From: Tetraselmis striata
Taxonomy: Eukaryota > Chlorophyta > Chlorodendrophyceae > Chlorodendrales > Chlorodendraceae
Reading direction: 5' to 3'
DNA: 64,000 nucleotides
NCBI GenBank assembly: GCA_006384855.1
Contig: VCJN01001564.1
Coordinates: 1-64,000, forward strand
Below the pieces are notes generated by a model. That model searched no databases and was not told where the DNA came from. It saw only the letters and a program-made list of their open reading frames with translations. The translations under genes and the position numbers were made by a program. Below are positions 40,237-51,021 of the stretch, piece after piece (position 1 is the stretch's first letter; the number at the start of each line of letters is the position of its first letter).

Positions 40237-41641
40237 GCCTTTTAAAGACCCCCCCCCCCCCCCCCGAACATGTTCTGGCATCCCAGTCAGCCCACTCACT
40301 GGGGGTGGGGGCGCATGATGGGGGCATGCAATGTGCCCTTCCACGCAAGCTCCTAGGCGCGAGGACCCCTTGGATAGATCTCCACGTCGCGCGGATCCCG
40401 TCATCATTTTGGCTTTTCCCCTTGGTTGATGGGTCATATGTTAACGACATGCGCGCAAACCTGTGCAGCAGTGGCGATATTGTTGTCGAGGGAGCCAGCC
40501 CGCGCTTTGCCTACGGTGCGGGCGGTATAAGCATGCACCTATGGAATCGAAGGCACTTTATGTGTGCTGCTTTCACCCAGCGAGGCGCGGCCAACGCCGC
40601 TTATCTTGCAGCTTGGAAAAATGGGGGACGATGATTGGCCCCATCACGACGACGGCATGACTTGCACACTCTCATGGAAAGGCCATGCATTGCATCGGTA
40701 GCAAGCATGGATTGGGCTCAAGGTCGGTCGTCTTCCAGCGCATGCATTCGTCCACCCACCACCGGCAGCGCGGGGGCATATGCGACGGATGGTAGCTACG
40801 CCGCCGACAAGTTGCCCCCTATTCATCACCCGTTTTTTTTTTGGTTTTAGCCATGTGCCAAACAATGTCATTGCCGAAGAACAATGCTAAAAGTGCGATA
40901 ACCGGAAGAAACGGCTGCCTTCTTGGCGTAGGAGGTTTGCGTACACTGGATTACAAGGCTGCATGGCCCCTTGGCCCCATGTCTTGGGCACCAGGGCGAG
41001 GATACGCGCGAATTGCTATGTGCAAAGGATTTTGTGGGCTGCTGTATTGGATTTTGTGGGCTACTCTGTACTTTATGCCGAGTCTCCGGTACAAAGAACT
41101 ACTACTGTTAGAACTATTAATATGCAGCTAGCTCATGTAATTTTAAATATAGAACTACTATTTACATGGGCTGCAAAGGGCGATCAGGAAATCACCCGAA
41201 AGTGCACTAGGAAGCGCGTGGGGATGAAATCATACAGTAATAATATAGTAATATAGTAAGTATAATATAGTGTAAGCGCTCCATTTACACAGATACAATG
41301 GTATACAATGATATGAATGTAGAGCAAGTAATGAGACATTTGACTGCGGCAATAAGTGCGGAAAAGCACACTGGTAGATCGTACACTTATCAACCAGCCA
41401 GCCCAGGGCAGCAGAAGTATTCTCGACAACTGTCAAGACTCCATAATGCCTGTCAGCCTGTGTTGTATGCATTGCCTCAGTGCACTGTGTGGTGTTTGAG
41501 CCACATGCGCTGCTCATACAGGCTGAAAAAGGTCAATGACGCTCTTACAGGCTGAAAAAGCACAACAAGCAGCGCAAGCATGCACACGCACATGCGTAGT
41601 TCATGCAGACGTCTTGGCACCAATCGTGGTGAGGATGGCAT

Positions 41642-41646
41642 TTACA
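41642..41646 (-). promoter_or_regulatory. TGTAA poly(A) signal of the MYB gene
   Basis: 171 nt past the MYB stop. Confidence 0.5.
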
Positions 41647-41816
41647 TATGGGGTGGAGCACCCAGGGCACGCGTTGCCGACTCGGCACTTGTTCAGATGC
41701 AAGAGGAAAGCAACTAGCGCAGATATACACAGCCGGCGGCAGGAAACAGCAATCGCTGTTTGCGATTCGCCAGACATATGTCAGCACAGAGCTGGCATCG
41801 GACAGCCTAGATTGAT

Positions 41817-43341
41817 CTAGTAGCACGAGGGCGCCAGAGCAGACAGCATGCTGCCAAAGTCAACACCCTGCAGATTCCACTGTTCCGACTCGGCTGCAGA
41901 GCCCGATGGCAGCTGCGAGCCGTGAAGCAGGTCGTGCACGTCTGGGTCCTTTGCGAGCGAGTCGAGCCCATCATTTCCGGACGTAAGGAAGTCGGGCGAA
42001 AAGATGCCAGCGAGCAGGTCGTTCTTCCCCGCGTGGGGGTCGTTGGCGTCCAAGTGTGCAGACTTGTTCGCAGCGTCGAGCGCGGCCGATGGCCGGAAGG
42101 TTTCACCCACCTTCTGCAGTGTCTGCAGGGCAGCGGGATCCATCCCAGGCAGCAGGTTCTCAATGCCAGCAAGGTCAGGCCCTGCATTGGCGGAGGCCGG
42201 GGCCTGCGTCGCCTGCTTCTTGGACGACGTGTGCGGCGAAGCACACAGTCGCGCCGCTTCCATCAGGCAGCCCTTCACACTGTCCGGGAGGGACTGCAGC
42301 ATGTCCATTGAACTAGCTAGCGTCAGCTTCGCGTTGCCATTGGTGAGCGCGCCAAAGGATTCGAGGCAAATTTGGCCATTCAGCATGTCGTGGAGCTTCT
42401 CGTGATCCTGCATCGATATCCCGCTGGCGCTCTCGTCTTCGCCATCCCGCCCCCGCTTGGTGCCCTTCCTTGCAAGGATCGAGTCTGGATTCTCCAGCAG
42501 TGTCTGCAGGTCCACATCATCAGCCAGCAAGCGGCTGTGGTTGAGCGCCCCGGAAAGAAACTTCCGCTTGAGAGTCGAATTCCAGTGATTCTTCACCGAG
42601 TTGTCTGTGCGCCCATTCAGCATTTTCGCAATCACTGCCCATTTATTGCCTTGCGCCTGGTGAGCCTGCGGAGCATGTCAAGCCACACACATCAGAGGAT
42701 GCATGCAGTCATCAGGTTTACACCAGGAACATCATGACATGCGCTTCCTGACAGGCGGATAGAACAGGCACGCACTTTGATGATGACTGCATCCTCCCAT
42801 TCGCTGAAGGGCTCCTTCTTTACATCTGGGTTCAGTTGGTTGCACCATCTGTGTGTGTGCACAGTCCAGACGTGGAGAATTTAGTTCGGTCGCCACACCA
42901 ACCCAGCAGATAGGCTCGATACAATAAGAAAAAATGATTGAGGCCCAACAACACGGAAAGTATTGAAGAATTGGTCGGAAGGTACTGTGACTGAACATAA
43001 TCAAGCTGGGGGCGTGGGGCACCTGAGGCGACAGCTCTTGCCCGACCGGCCCGGAATACCGTTCGCGATAAGCGACCAGTTTCGCGGCCCATATACGGCG
43101 ATGAGATTGGTGAGCAGCTCATCCTCCTGTGAGCCAGCACACGCAACGTAGTCGGAAATGTCGTTGGAAATGTCGGCATGTAGACAGGCCGGTGGTCGAG
43201 AAATGAGGTGACGAGATAACCGAGCAGAAAATCGAGCAGCGGGGGCATCGCATGGATAAAAGGATCGTCGAGGCGTCATACCTCGTTTGTCCAAGCCCCC
43301 TTCTTGGCGTCTTCAGCACTAAGGTTGTCATCGTCCGCCAT
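41817..43341 (-). CDS. R2R3-MYB transcription factor
   Basis: Four exons: 43341-43282, 43126-43023, 42848-42776, 42665-41817; 361 aa, phases consistent. R2 (about 16-66) is split after WTNE and continues [37 protein letters not shown]3 continues [33 protein letters not shown] and ends [10 protein letters not shown]. The [17 protein letters not shown] and [15 protein letters not shown] blocks are typical of the plant MYB44/MYB77 group (subgroup 22). The remaining 240 residues have no recognised domain and are rich in Ala, Ser, Asp and Leu, as in many activation or repression regions. A TGTAA signal lies about 171 nt past the stop. Target genes cannot be inferred. Confidence 0.93.
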
Positions 43342-44843
43342 GGTTGACGTGGTCGCCGCAGCTCCGCGAAAAACCTGGGCGCACAAACGGGGCTGGCGGA
43401 AGCGGCCGAACAACAAATGCGCGCGGCAATCCCCCAATGAGCGCGCTTTGTGGTTGTCGTCAAAAGTCTTCGAATCGCGTGTCAGATAAGATACCAGCGG
43501 TGTGAAGAAAGGCGTGGTGCGGCTTGTGTGGGCGGTGTGGGCGGGCACGGGTGAGTGAGGCCGCGGGCGATTCGAACGCCAAACGGAAAAAAATAAGAAA
43601 TCTGGACAAACCGGCCGATTCGGGAGCCCACACCCCGACGACGCGATACCTCCACCCACCAGAACAGGCTATGTTGGTAGTGTGAGTAGCTCCAGCTGCG
43701 GGCTGGACGTCCTCTCTGGGCGCACAGCGGACGGCTGCCCGAAGCTGGGGAACGAGGCAGCGCTACCTGTGCTAACCGCCGCCGCCTCCGCGAGTTCCGT
43801 ACCCGCGTAACGGCGTTTTACCATCCGCAGATTGTCGACATATATCGGCGCAGCATCATCAAAATAAATCATCGGCGGGGGATATAAACGCCTTTTTCGG
43901 AGCGCTTCAATTTTAAAGGGCGGGGAACTTGACAGGACCTTACCGTTATGAATCGATTTGCTACTGGGAGGTTAGAGAAATGTCACGTCCTCTGACTTCC
44001 CAGATGAGCGGGATGGAAGCGCAGCGCCGTATTCAACCGCCTTGGCCAACCCCGCAGTGATGCCTGTGTCACTGAGGACGACACCTGCAGTTAAAACTCC
44101 CGGCCGGCAACCCGCTTTGTTCAGCGGGCGCGCGGCGCGGTGGGGAGCCCGACGGATGCAGCCGCTGCCGGGATGCCCGTAGAATATGAGTCGGACGATG
44201 TAGGCTCAGAACCGCCCGCCCGGGTCCGACAGCACAGGCGACGTCTGTCGATGTAGCCGACCAAGCACGCCTCCGTGAGCTCTCTGTGAAAAATACGGCC
44301 TGGAAGCTACATGCAGTCTCAGGGGCACTGCCGGCCGACGGATCTCCGCGACACCGCCGTCGACAGTCGTGCGGTACTGATTGGGGGGGTTGCGTTGTGC
44401 CTGTGCGGTATGGCGCCCACGCGGTATATCGGCCGGTACGCGGCGCGGTGAGCGCGCGTGCAAATAATAGGCATGGGCGCGCGAATGCTGGCGGGCCGGC
44501 TCGATGACGGCCTGCCTGGAGCGTGCCCACGACTTCGGGTATGATGATGCAGATCAGGATTCAGCACAACATAACGATAAAGCCCTCTGCGTGTAACCGA
44601 CACAGTACTATACTACTGCTACTCGAAGAATAGGTAGTCGCTAATGAGGAGTATTATCACGGACATACAACGGATTTCCTGCATGGATTTCTTTCATATT
44701 GCATCTAGCAAATGTGTGATTTCATGAGCTAGACGAACATCTAGCAAATTGATAATAACGTCACATACGTGTCCATATGCAGCTAATATGTAATTACATG
44801 CAGCTAATATACAATAACGTCACGCGCACCAGCATGCGATGCT
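43342..44843. other. Upstream region of the MYB gene; nothing else recognised
   Basis: GC-rich near 43342, AT-richer towards 44840. No open frame with coding features and no repeat found elsewhere in the window. Confidence 0.4.
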
Positions 44844-44929
44844 ACTGGTGTGAATTACAAAAAGGGCAGTATCAAATCCACCTACTGCTTTGCTAAAAGT
44901 AGTACTAGAAAATCAACTCATCAAGCCGC

Positions 44930-45643
44930 CTAATAGCGGCCCGCATCCCGCATGAGGCGGGATGGATGAGCGATGCGCACACGGTTCAGAGTCCGGGCCA
45001 CGCGTGCACGTGTGTGTGTGGGTGATCCTCGGACGTGATCCTGTGCAGCTTCATCAACAGGATGGCAGACGAATCTGCGCCGTCTGATGACTGAGGCAGC
45101 GAGCGCGCTCTCGAGCGGCCAAAGCAACATGCTCAGGACCCTGAGGAAATCTCTTGCGAGCAAGGCCTCCTGATGAGCCCGGGTGGTGCACCGAGTGCCC
45201 CGCGATGAGAGGGTACCCCGATCCGCAGCCAAGCATGCGATACCGCGCCCTGTGCGGCGCACCCCCTTGCTCATCTCACCCACTAAGCCGAAGACCATGC
45301 CCGTGTACTCCGACATGTCCAGGATGTCTCGAAGATGACCCTTCTGTCCGGGCTCCGTGTTGTGCCACGCCGCATCCCGCGCTGCCAACCCCCGTTGTAT
45401 GTCGCCCAACATGGAGCGCTCAAACCGATCCACAGCCGTGGCCCGGGGCACTGCACTGTACTTGACCCCGTACTGCATAGTCTTGAACTCCAGCAGCGTG
45501 GACTTTAAGCTCCGGGGATCATAGCTCCCGGTCACGACGTTGAACGCCGAAAGGGAGAGCTCTGCGTCCGGCACTAGGTTCTTGAGTTCATCCCTGGGTA
45601 CGGTGATGCCTCGAGGCACTGCCTGCTGGAACAAGTCATCCAC
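44930..45643 (-). pseudogene. Longest intact piece of the retroelement tail (endonuclease-like)
   Basis: A 237-residue open stretch with DELKNLVPDAELSLSAFNVV, LLEFKTMQYG, AVPRATAVDRFERSMLGDI, ARDAAWHNTEPGQKG and GMVFGLVGEMS. The order of an acidic region, an E-x-K block, a basic RA..DR block and VFG..GE is that of the region after RT in algal non-LTR elements. Copies 1 and 3 in this window (22918-23610, 56770-57060) carry the same blocks. The open frame continues past the conserved part into non-conserved sequence, so its C-terminus is not meaningful. Confidence 0.65.
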
Positions 45644-48373
45644 CTCCCGCCGTACAGCGATACCTAGGTCGTGAACACAGTGATCGCGGAAGGCATCTGC
45701 GATAGCGTCGTGCTGTACGCGCCAGTGAGCGTCTATCTCCAGGCGCCGAGAGATTCATGAGCGCGTCGCCGTATAGGTCAACAGTGACGGGGTTGTGCTC
45801 CGTCGAGGGCAGAATGATCTGGCTCCCAACCACCGGCGCCAAGCACGGGCTAGGCAGAAAGAAGTACCCGGCAGCGACCTCCCGCAGCTCATGCGGAGTC
45901 ATGACCGTCCGCGCGGTGGGGATGGCCACTGTCCACATGCCTGACGCCGCGTCGAGCTAGTTGAACAAGATCCGTACCCTACATGTGACAAGGAGAGCGC
46001 ACACCTCATTTCGAAGCCGAGAGTTGTTGGCTTAGCCTAGAAATGCCGTCAGCTCCTTTTGCGAGCCCGACGCAGCCTCCACTTCCCGCTCCATCACGCG
46101 CGCATCTGCGTCGCCGAGATGGCCATCAGCAGTAGCCGCTTGGAGGCGGGCCCACGCCTCGCGCATCTCCACGGCGTAGCTGTCCGACCCATGAGCATCG
46201 TTGAGGAAGTGGTCATAACGGCGGGCGGAAAAGTTGCGTTGAAGCTGCCTCGGCCAAGTACGAACCCGAGCTGTGGGTCAAAGAAACCAGAGGTGGGGGT
46301 GTTAGTGCCGGAGTTCCTAGTCAGGAACCTTGGGAGGATGGCATTCATTCAGCCGATAAAGGCGGCATCACGAACGGTAGCCATGCGGCGGATGCCAGCT
46401 CCCTTCAACCGAGTGGGGAGGTGAAGCCTGCTGCGCGCCCTTGCCACTGCATCCTCGCTCAAGGTAGCCACCTTCGCTGCCATGGGGTCCGGGTCGTGCA
46501 AAAGCTCTGCCAGGAAATCGGTGACCACCAGATTGGTGTCGGTGCCGTACGTGGAGGGATCAAAAGAAACCCCTAGCACCCGCTCGACCGCCGCGAGGAC
46601 GGTGGCATCCACCGCCTCCGCAAAGGCCTCCACCTCGGACGGAAGACAATTGCGGAGCCAATACCCCGCCTTGTGTTACATGCAATGCTTGAGCAGGGCC
46701 CATGCGTGGTGATGCAGGGCGTGGGTGTACCGACGGTTGAGCGTGGCAGATAGGAGCTTGCTCAGCAGGCTAGCGTCCACCTCCTCTCGTAGCTCCTCCG
46801 CCTTGCCGCGCATGTACGCATGCACATACTCTGGCGATCCGAGCGGCACGTTGAGGACCGCGATGCCGTGATGGCCATCTAGCTCGGGCCACTCGATGTC
46901 GGCCGGAGCCTCACGCCGCGCGGCCTCCATGTCTGCGTTGTACGCCTGCATCTTGTCGAAGCGCACCTCAAGCCCCACGGACGCCTTGATGGACTTGCGG
47001 AAGGCGTGAAGAGCCGGCCAAACGTGCTGCGGAAGGCCCACCAGAAACCCACCATCGGCGTTGAAGTGCGCCGCCCCGTCAGTGACCTCCAACGTGCTAG
47101 CTGTCACACTGCTGCACCTCGGGGTGAATCGCGACGCAAAAGGAAGTCGTGGCCAACGGTGCGCCCTGCTGCACGCCGTCCTCCGACCGCAAAGGGGCGG
47201 ACCGGTCGTCCACGACCAGATACGAATCCGTAGAGAGGGAGGCTAGGAGCGCGGGGATGACAGGGTGTAGTGGAGAGCAGTCGATGTGGCGTTGGATGAT
47301 GGTGCGGCGCCATGCCTCGTTGTATGCGTTGCGAAGGTCGGTGTGAACGATGACGGCACGTGGGCCAAGCCTCTCGGCGATGAGCCGGACGCCGTGGATG
47401 AGCATAGAGTCGCCCGCGGGAATGCCAACGCCGAGCTGAGATGGAGCAAGCACCGACACGTATGCCTCCTTCATGTTGTCCACCACTGCCCGCTCCGCTG
47501 CGCGCCGCTCCGCCTCCATCCCCGACTGCCACAGGCCGCACGTCCGGGGCCCTCCCCTCGCCTAGCTTCTTGACAGGTGCCACGAGCCTAGCAGAGGCGA
47601 AGAGCCGGTTGAACCAGCCAGGCAGGCGACCTTGGAGGTACATGGAGGCAACCTCCGACATATGGCGCGGACCGACGCAGGCCCGGATGCCGAGGCGTAT
47701 TCGCCCACCAAGCAGCGGAGATACTCGTTGCGTATGCCTGAGGGCCCCGCCGCCACGTGCTGCTTGAGTTGCTGGTACGGCACGCGCATGTCCACCGTCA
47801 GGGCGGCCTCGTCCACCGGAATGTCATACGCGGCGTTTGGGATCGGGTGGCTACGGGACGGGTGCTTGTCGCGCAGATGGGCGAGGATAGCAGGATCGGA
47901 TAGGTCGCCCATACCCTTAGAAGATAGTCGGCCCGCCGCTCGGGAGAACTCTCCGTCCTCCACCAACGCCACAACAGTGTGTGCGGTGCCAACGAGCAGC
48001 GCCGCAAAGAGATCGGCGTCCGTTCGACGCTGGCGGGCATGTTCGGCGTAGAACGCCTCGCTCAGTGCGCGCGTCGTCCCATGAGCGCACGAGTTCGGTC
48101 ATGCGCCTCTCCGCGAAAGCGCGGAAGCGCCACGCCAAGTAAGGCTTGTTGCCGCCGCCGCCCGCCTCGGCTCGGGGCCCTAAGCAACAATTGCGGCAGC
48201 ACGTACTTCCACTTCAACGCCCTATCCAACGTCATCGGCCTCCACCGCCGCCACCACCCGCTCATTCACGCAGCGTTGTGCCTCCGCCCACGCTTCTTGA
48301 AACTCAATAGGCACCGCCGTCTCCATGGACATCTCCGCCGGCATGTGCACCATGTCCACATCGGAGAGGTGGT

Positions 48374-48396
48374 CCACCCCACCCCACCCCACCCCG
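48374..48396 (+). repeat. (CCACC)n short tandem repeat
   Basis: Four CCACC/CCCCA units in the 5' part of the retroelement. Confidence 0.8.
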
Positions 48397-49468
48397 TCTC
48401 CGGCTGGAGATGGGCGAGTAGGGGGGGGCGGATACCGAGCCCGTGAGGCCTGGCTACCGGGGTGGCCGGCCGGTGCACCCACCTCTGGCGGCGCGGGAGC
48501 AGCAACCTGGGGCGTTAGTTGCAACGCCCCGGAACGCAGCGACGGACGGCAATGCTGGCGACGGCAGCACTGACGGTTGTCCCGCTCCACCGGCGCGACG
48601 CGCCCCCGGACGGCGGTGCCGCTCGGCCAGCACGGCGCGCGCGTGCTCGTGCGTGTGTGGGAGTGTTGTGCCGCAACCAACATTGCCACCTACAACCCCG
48701 CCTTAGGGTATATCGTAGTGATTATGTTTCCTGATTGTATTCGATGTTGGATTACAAATGCTTTTGACCTTGCAAATGTGTCCGCACTACTAATACACAT
48801 TGTGGCTGTGCCCCCTTGATGTAAATGAGTGCATATACACGTCAGCAGAACAGTAGTTTACACTGTTGCGGTGGTATTTCGATGTCCTCCACGGGGGTCG
48901 ATGAAAATTCCAGAAATTTCCGGAAATTATATGGTTTTTCAGTTTTCAAGAAATTTCCAATGCCCACCACTGTTGATTATGCAGTATATTCGGCTTGGCG
49001 GCAGCGCGCATGCCACGTCACCAAATGACTGACAGGCGCGACATCACCGCGCACGCGGCAACCGCATCCAGATACCGGCAGAACCCGGTACCAGTAATCC
49101 TTACAGGTTTAGATACCACCCGGCTGGGCTAAAAATCCAAAGAACACCCGGCGGTCTGCTGCTGGGCCTACCTCTACGCTATCTATGTTGCCAGTCATGT
49201 CCCGGGGGCGGAAAAACAAATATCTACGCGCTACGGACGACAGGGTACGAGATACCAGTATCCCGTACCCGTACCTGGATATAAAATTATTTGGCTAGCG
49301 AAGTAGGAAGGTGATGTACTGCTGTGATGCTGCGCAGCGTCACAGCGCTCGCACCCTCACCCGCAAGGACACGACACGCATCAGCCACACGACACGAACC
49401 CTTCGATACGTACCACCTCAGGCACTACCACGGTGTTGGACAGGGGCCATCACCGCACGACTCCCGCG

Positions 49469-50407
49469 ATGGCTTCTCTTGCGGCAGGTACCACGTGCCG
49501 TGCGCCACTTGGCGGACTGTGCGCGCGTTCGTCGCGCCGCGGATCCGTTAGCGGCCTCGGCACGGACAACGCGGCTGGCCGGTTGGACCGCAGCACTTCG
49601 GCGCGGTCGCCTTGCGCTCGGCGCCTCCAGCTCTCCGTCCCCAAGCAGCGCCTGCGGGCATCGCGGAGGGCAAATCACGTGTGTGCCTCCTCTTCGCCTG
49701 GTGGCAGCGGTGGTACGCTCACAGCGGAGGTTCCCATCTTCCCGCTCAACATGGTTGCGCACCCTAGCGTAATCGTGCCACTAAACATTTTCGAGGCGCG
49801 CTACCGCGTACTGTTCAACACCCTGCTGGCGGGGTCCTCGGGGCTGGAGGACGGCCTGGTGAACGAGGAGAGTCCATTCGCGGGCACGCGGAAGTTCGGG
49901 ATGTGCTACCTCAACTCGAACGGGGAGCTCAGCGCGGTGGGTACGCTGCTAGACATCCAGGACCACCAGCGCCATGACGACGGCCGGCTCGCGGTGGTGA
50001 GCAAGGGGGGGCAGAAGTTTCGCATCCTGGAGGTGAAGCAGGAGCGACCTGTGCTCATCTGCGAGGTCGAGCTCCTGCCCACCGACAGCGATGCGGAGGA
50101 TCCCGGCATGCGCGAACTGCGCGACGAGGTCGCGGCGCTCTGCAACGACACGGTGAGGCTTATCTGCAAGATGCAGCAGATTCCGGTGCCACACCAGCCG
50201 GAGCTTGCGGACCTGGGGCCCTTTGAGCTGTCGCACTATGTGGCCTTCACCTACGAGCGCGACAGCGCCGCGCAGCAGACGCTGCTGGAACTGGACAGCA
50301 CCGAGTTGCGTCTGTCTGTGGAGCGCGACCGCCTCAAGGCGCAAGTCAGCTACCTCAGCGCTGCCTCTGCCCTGGAGAATGCTTTCAAGGAGGACGCCGG
50401 CGCGTGA
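49469..50407 (+). CDS. Intronless LON substrate-binding-domain protein, probably plastid-targeted
   Basis: Single 312-aa open frame starting at ATG 49469; the frame is open slightly upstream but without another ATG. Residues 1-65 are rich in Ser, Arg and Ala without acidic clusters (MASLAAGTTCRAPLGGLCAR), as in a chloroplast transit peptide. Residues about 75-290 match the LON N-terminal (PUA-like) domain: VPIFPLNMVAHPSVIVPLNI, FEARYRVL, KFGMCYL and a C-terminal helical part with ERDRLKAQVSYL. No AAA+ or protease domain follows, so it is a stand-alone LON-domain protein of the kind known in plant and algal plastids. It is the only intronless gene here. TGTAA lies at 50535-50539. Confidence 0.92.
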   Translation: MASLAAGTTCRAPLGGLCARSSRRGSVSGLGTDNAAGRLDRSTSARSPCARRLQLSVPKQRLRASRRANHVCASSSPGGSGGTLTAEVPIFPLNMVAHPSVIVPLNIFEARYRVLFNTLLAGSSGLEDGLVNEESPFAGTRKFGMCYLNSNGELSAVGTLLDIQDHQRHDDGRLAVVSKGGQKFRILEVKQERPVLICEVELLPTDSDAEDPGMRELRDEVAALCNDTVRLICKMQQIPVPHQPELADLGPFELSHYVAFTYERDSAAQQTLLELDSTELRLSVERDRLKAQVSYLSAASALENAFKEDAGA

Positions 50408-50534
50408 GGGGGCTAGCCCCGCGACAGGCTGAGCCCCTCCTGGGGCGGCCATGCACCGTAGCATAGTTTTGCACGGGAGCATTGCCATATACACGGGCGG
50501 AGGTGCCACCCTCCCCAGGTCCAAATGGCAAAGC

Positions 50535-50539
50535 TGTAA
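50535..50539 (+). promoter_or_regulatory. TGTAA poly(A) signal of the LON-domain gene
   Basis: 128 nt past the stop at 50407. Confidence 0.6.
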
Positions 50540-50940
50540 ATCCAAGTACAGGTAGTACATAGATTGATTACCTGCACAGACACTGCTGCCATCCATCAAT
50601 AACCCCTCCACCTCGTCTCCCTCCACCCCACCGCGCCCACCTCTACCAACCAGGTGCCTACACGCTTCAAAGACATCCATTTCATCCGTTTTGGAATTAG
50701 GACGGTCCGCACCATGCAACGTAAGTATCCGCCCGGTGTGGCGGCTTTCTTAGTTCCGGTTGCAAAAATGTATTGCGTTGGAGTGCAGGGTGGGATTGCA
50801 GTAAAGATAGCGTTTGCCCTTGACGGTTGAATAGGTAGGCGCGTCCTTGTTCTCGGATATCGTTGGTTCATGTACGCCCATACCATTGCATGGCATAGAG
50901 GGAGCCAGGAATGAAATGTCCCCTCGGGCGCAAGTATTCT

Positions 50941-50945
50941 TTACA
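50941..50945 (-). promoter_or_regulatory. TGTAA poly(A) signal of the TBC gene
   Basis: 77 nt past the stop at 51022. Confidence 0.5.
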
Positions 50946-51021
50946 ACTGCGGACGCGGCGCCGCTCACCGGCTTTTATTCAAGACGGGCAGAGATGCCCG
51001 ACGCATGCAGTACGCCGGCGC

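Larger units (their letters stand above)
37560..41816. other. Repeat-rich spacer between the photolyase and MYB genes
   Basis: Lower GC than the genes. Holds repeat R (38066), tandem GATAAGTTA, two repeat T copies, the hairpin at 40118 and C runs at 39361 and 40251. Protein-like scraps (MPFIYKVADGLEDWNWPCPE at 39628; FPLVDGSYVNDMRANLCSSG near 40425) suggest decayed mobile DNA of unknown type. Confidence 0.5.
44844..48689 (-). mobile_element. Decayed non-LTR retroelement: reverse transcriptase plus C-terminal endonuclease-like region
   Basis: On the minus strand, fragments in different frames follow one another. 48265-47920 carries LKWKYVLPQLLLRAPSRGG and AFAERRMTELVRSWDDAR; 47970-47700 carries VAAGPSGIRNEYLRCLVG; 47519-47100 carries RT motif A (HTDLRNAYNEAW) and motif B (DGVQQGAPL); 47107-46676 carries a motif C region (HFNADGGFLVGLP); 46633-46349 carries LPTRLKGAGIRRMATVRDAAF. 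The RT part ends near 46094. The tail, 45938-44930, contains STLLEFKTMQYGVKYSAVP and GMVFGLVGEMS. An ExK-type block after RT resembles the restriction-like endonuclease of some non-LTR elements; that assignment is inference. Frameshifts and an in-frame TAG after motif B show the copy is dead. Confidence 0.8.
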
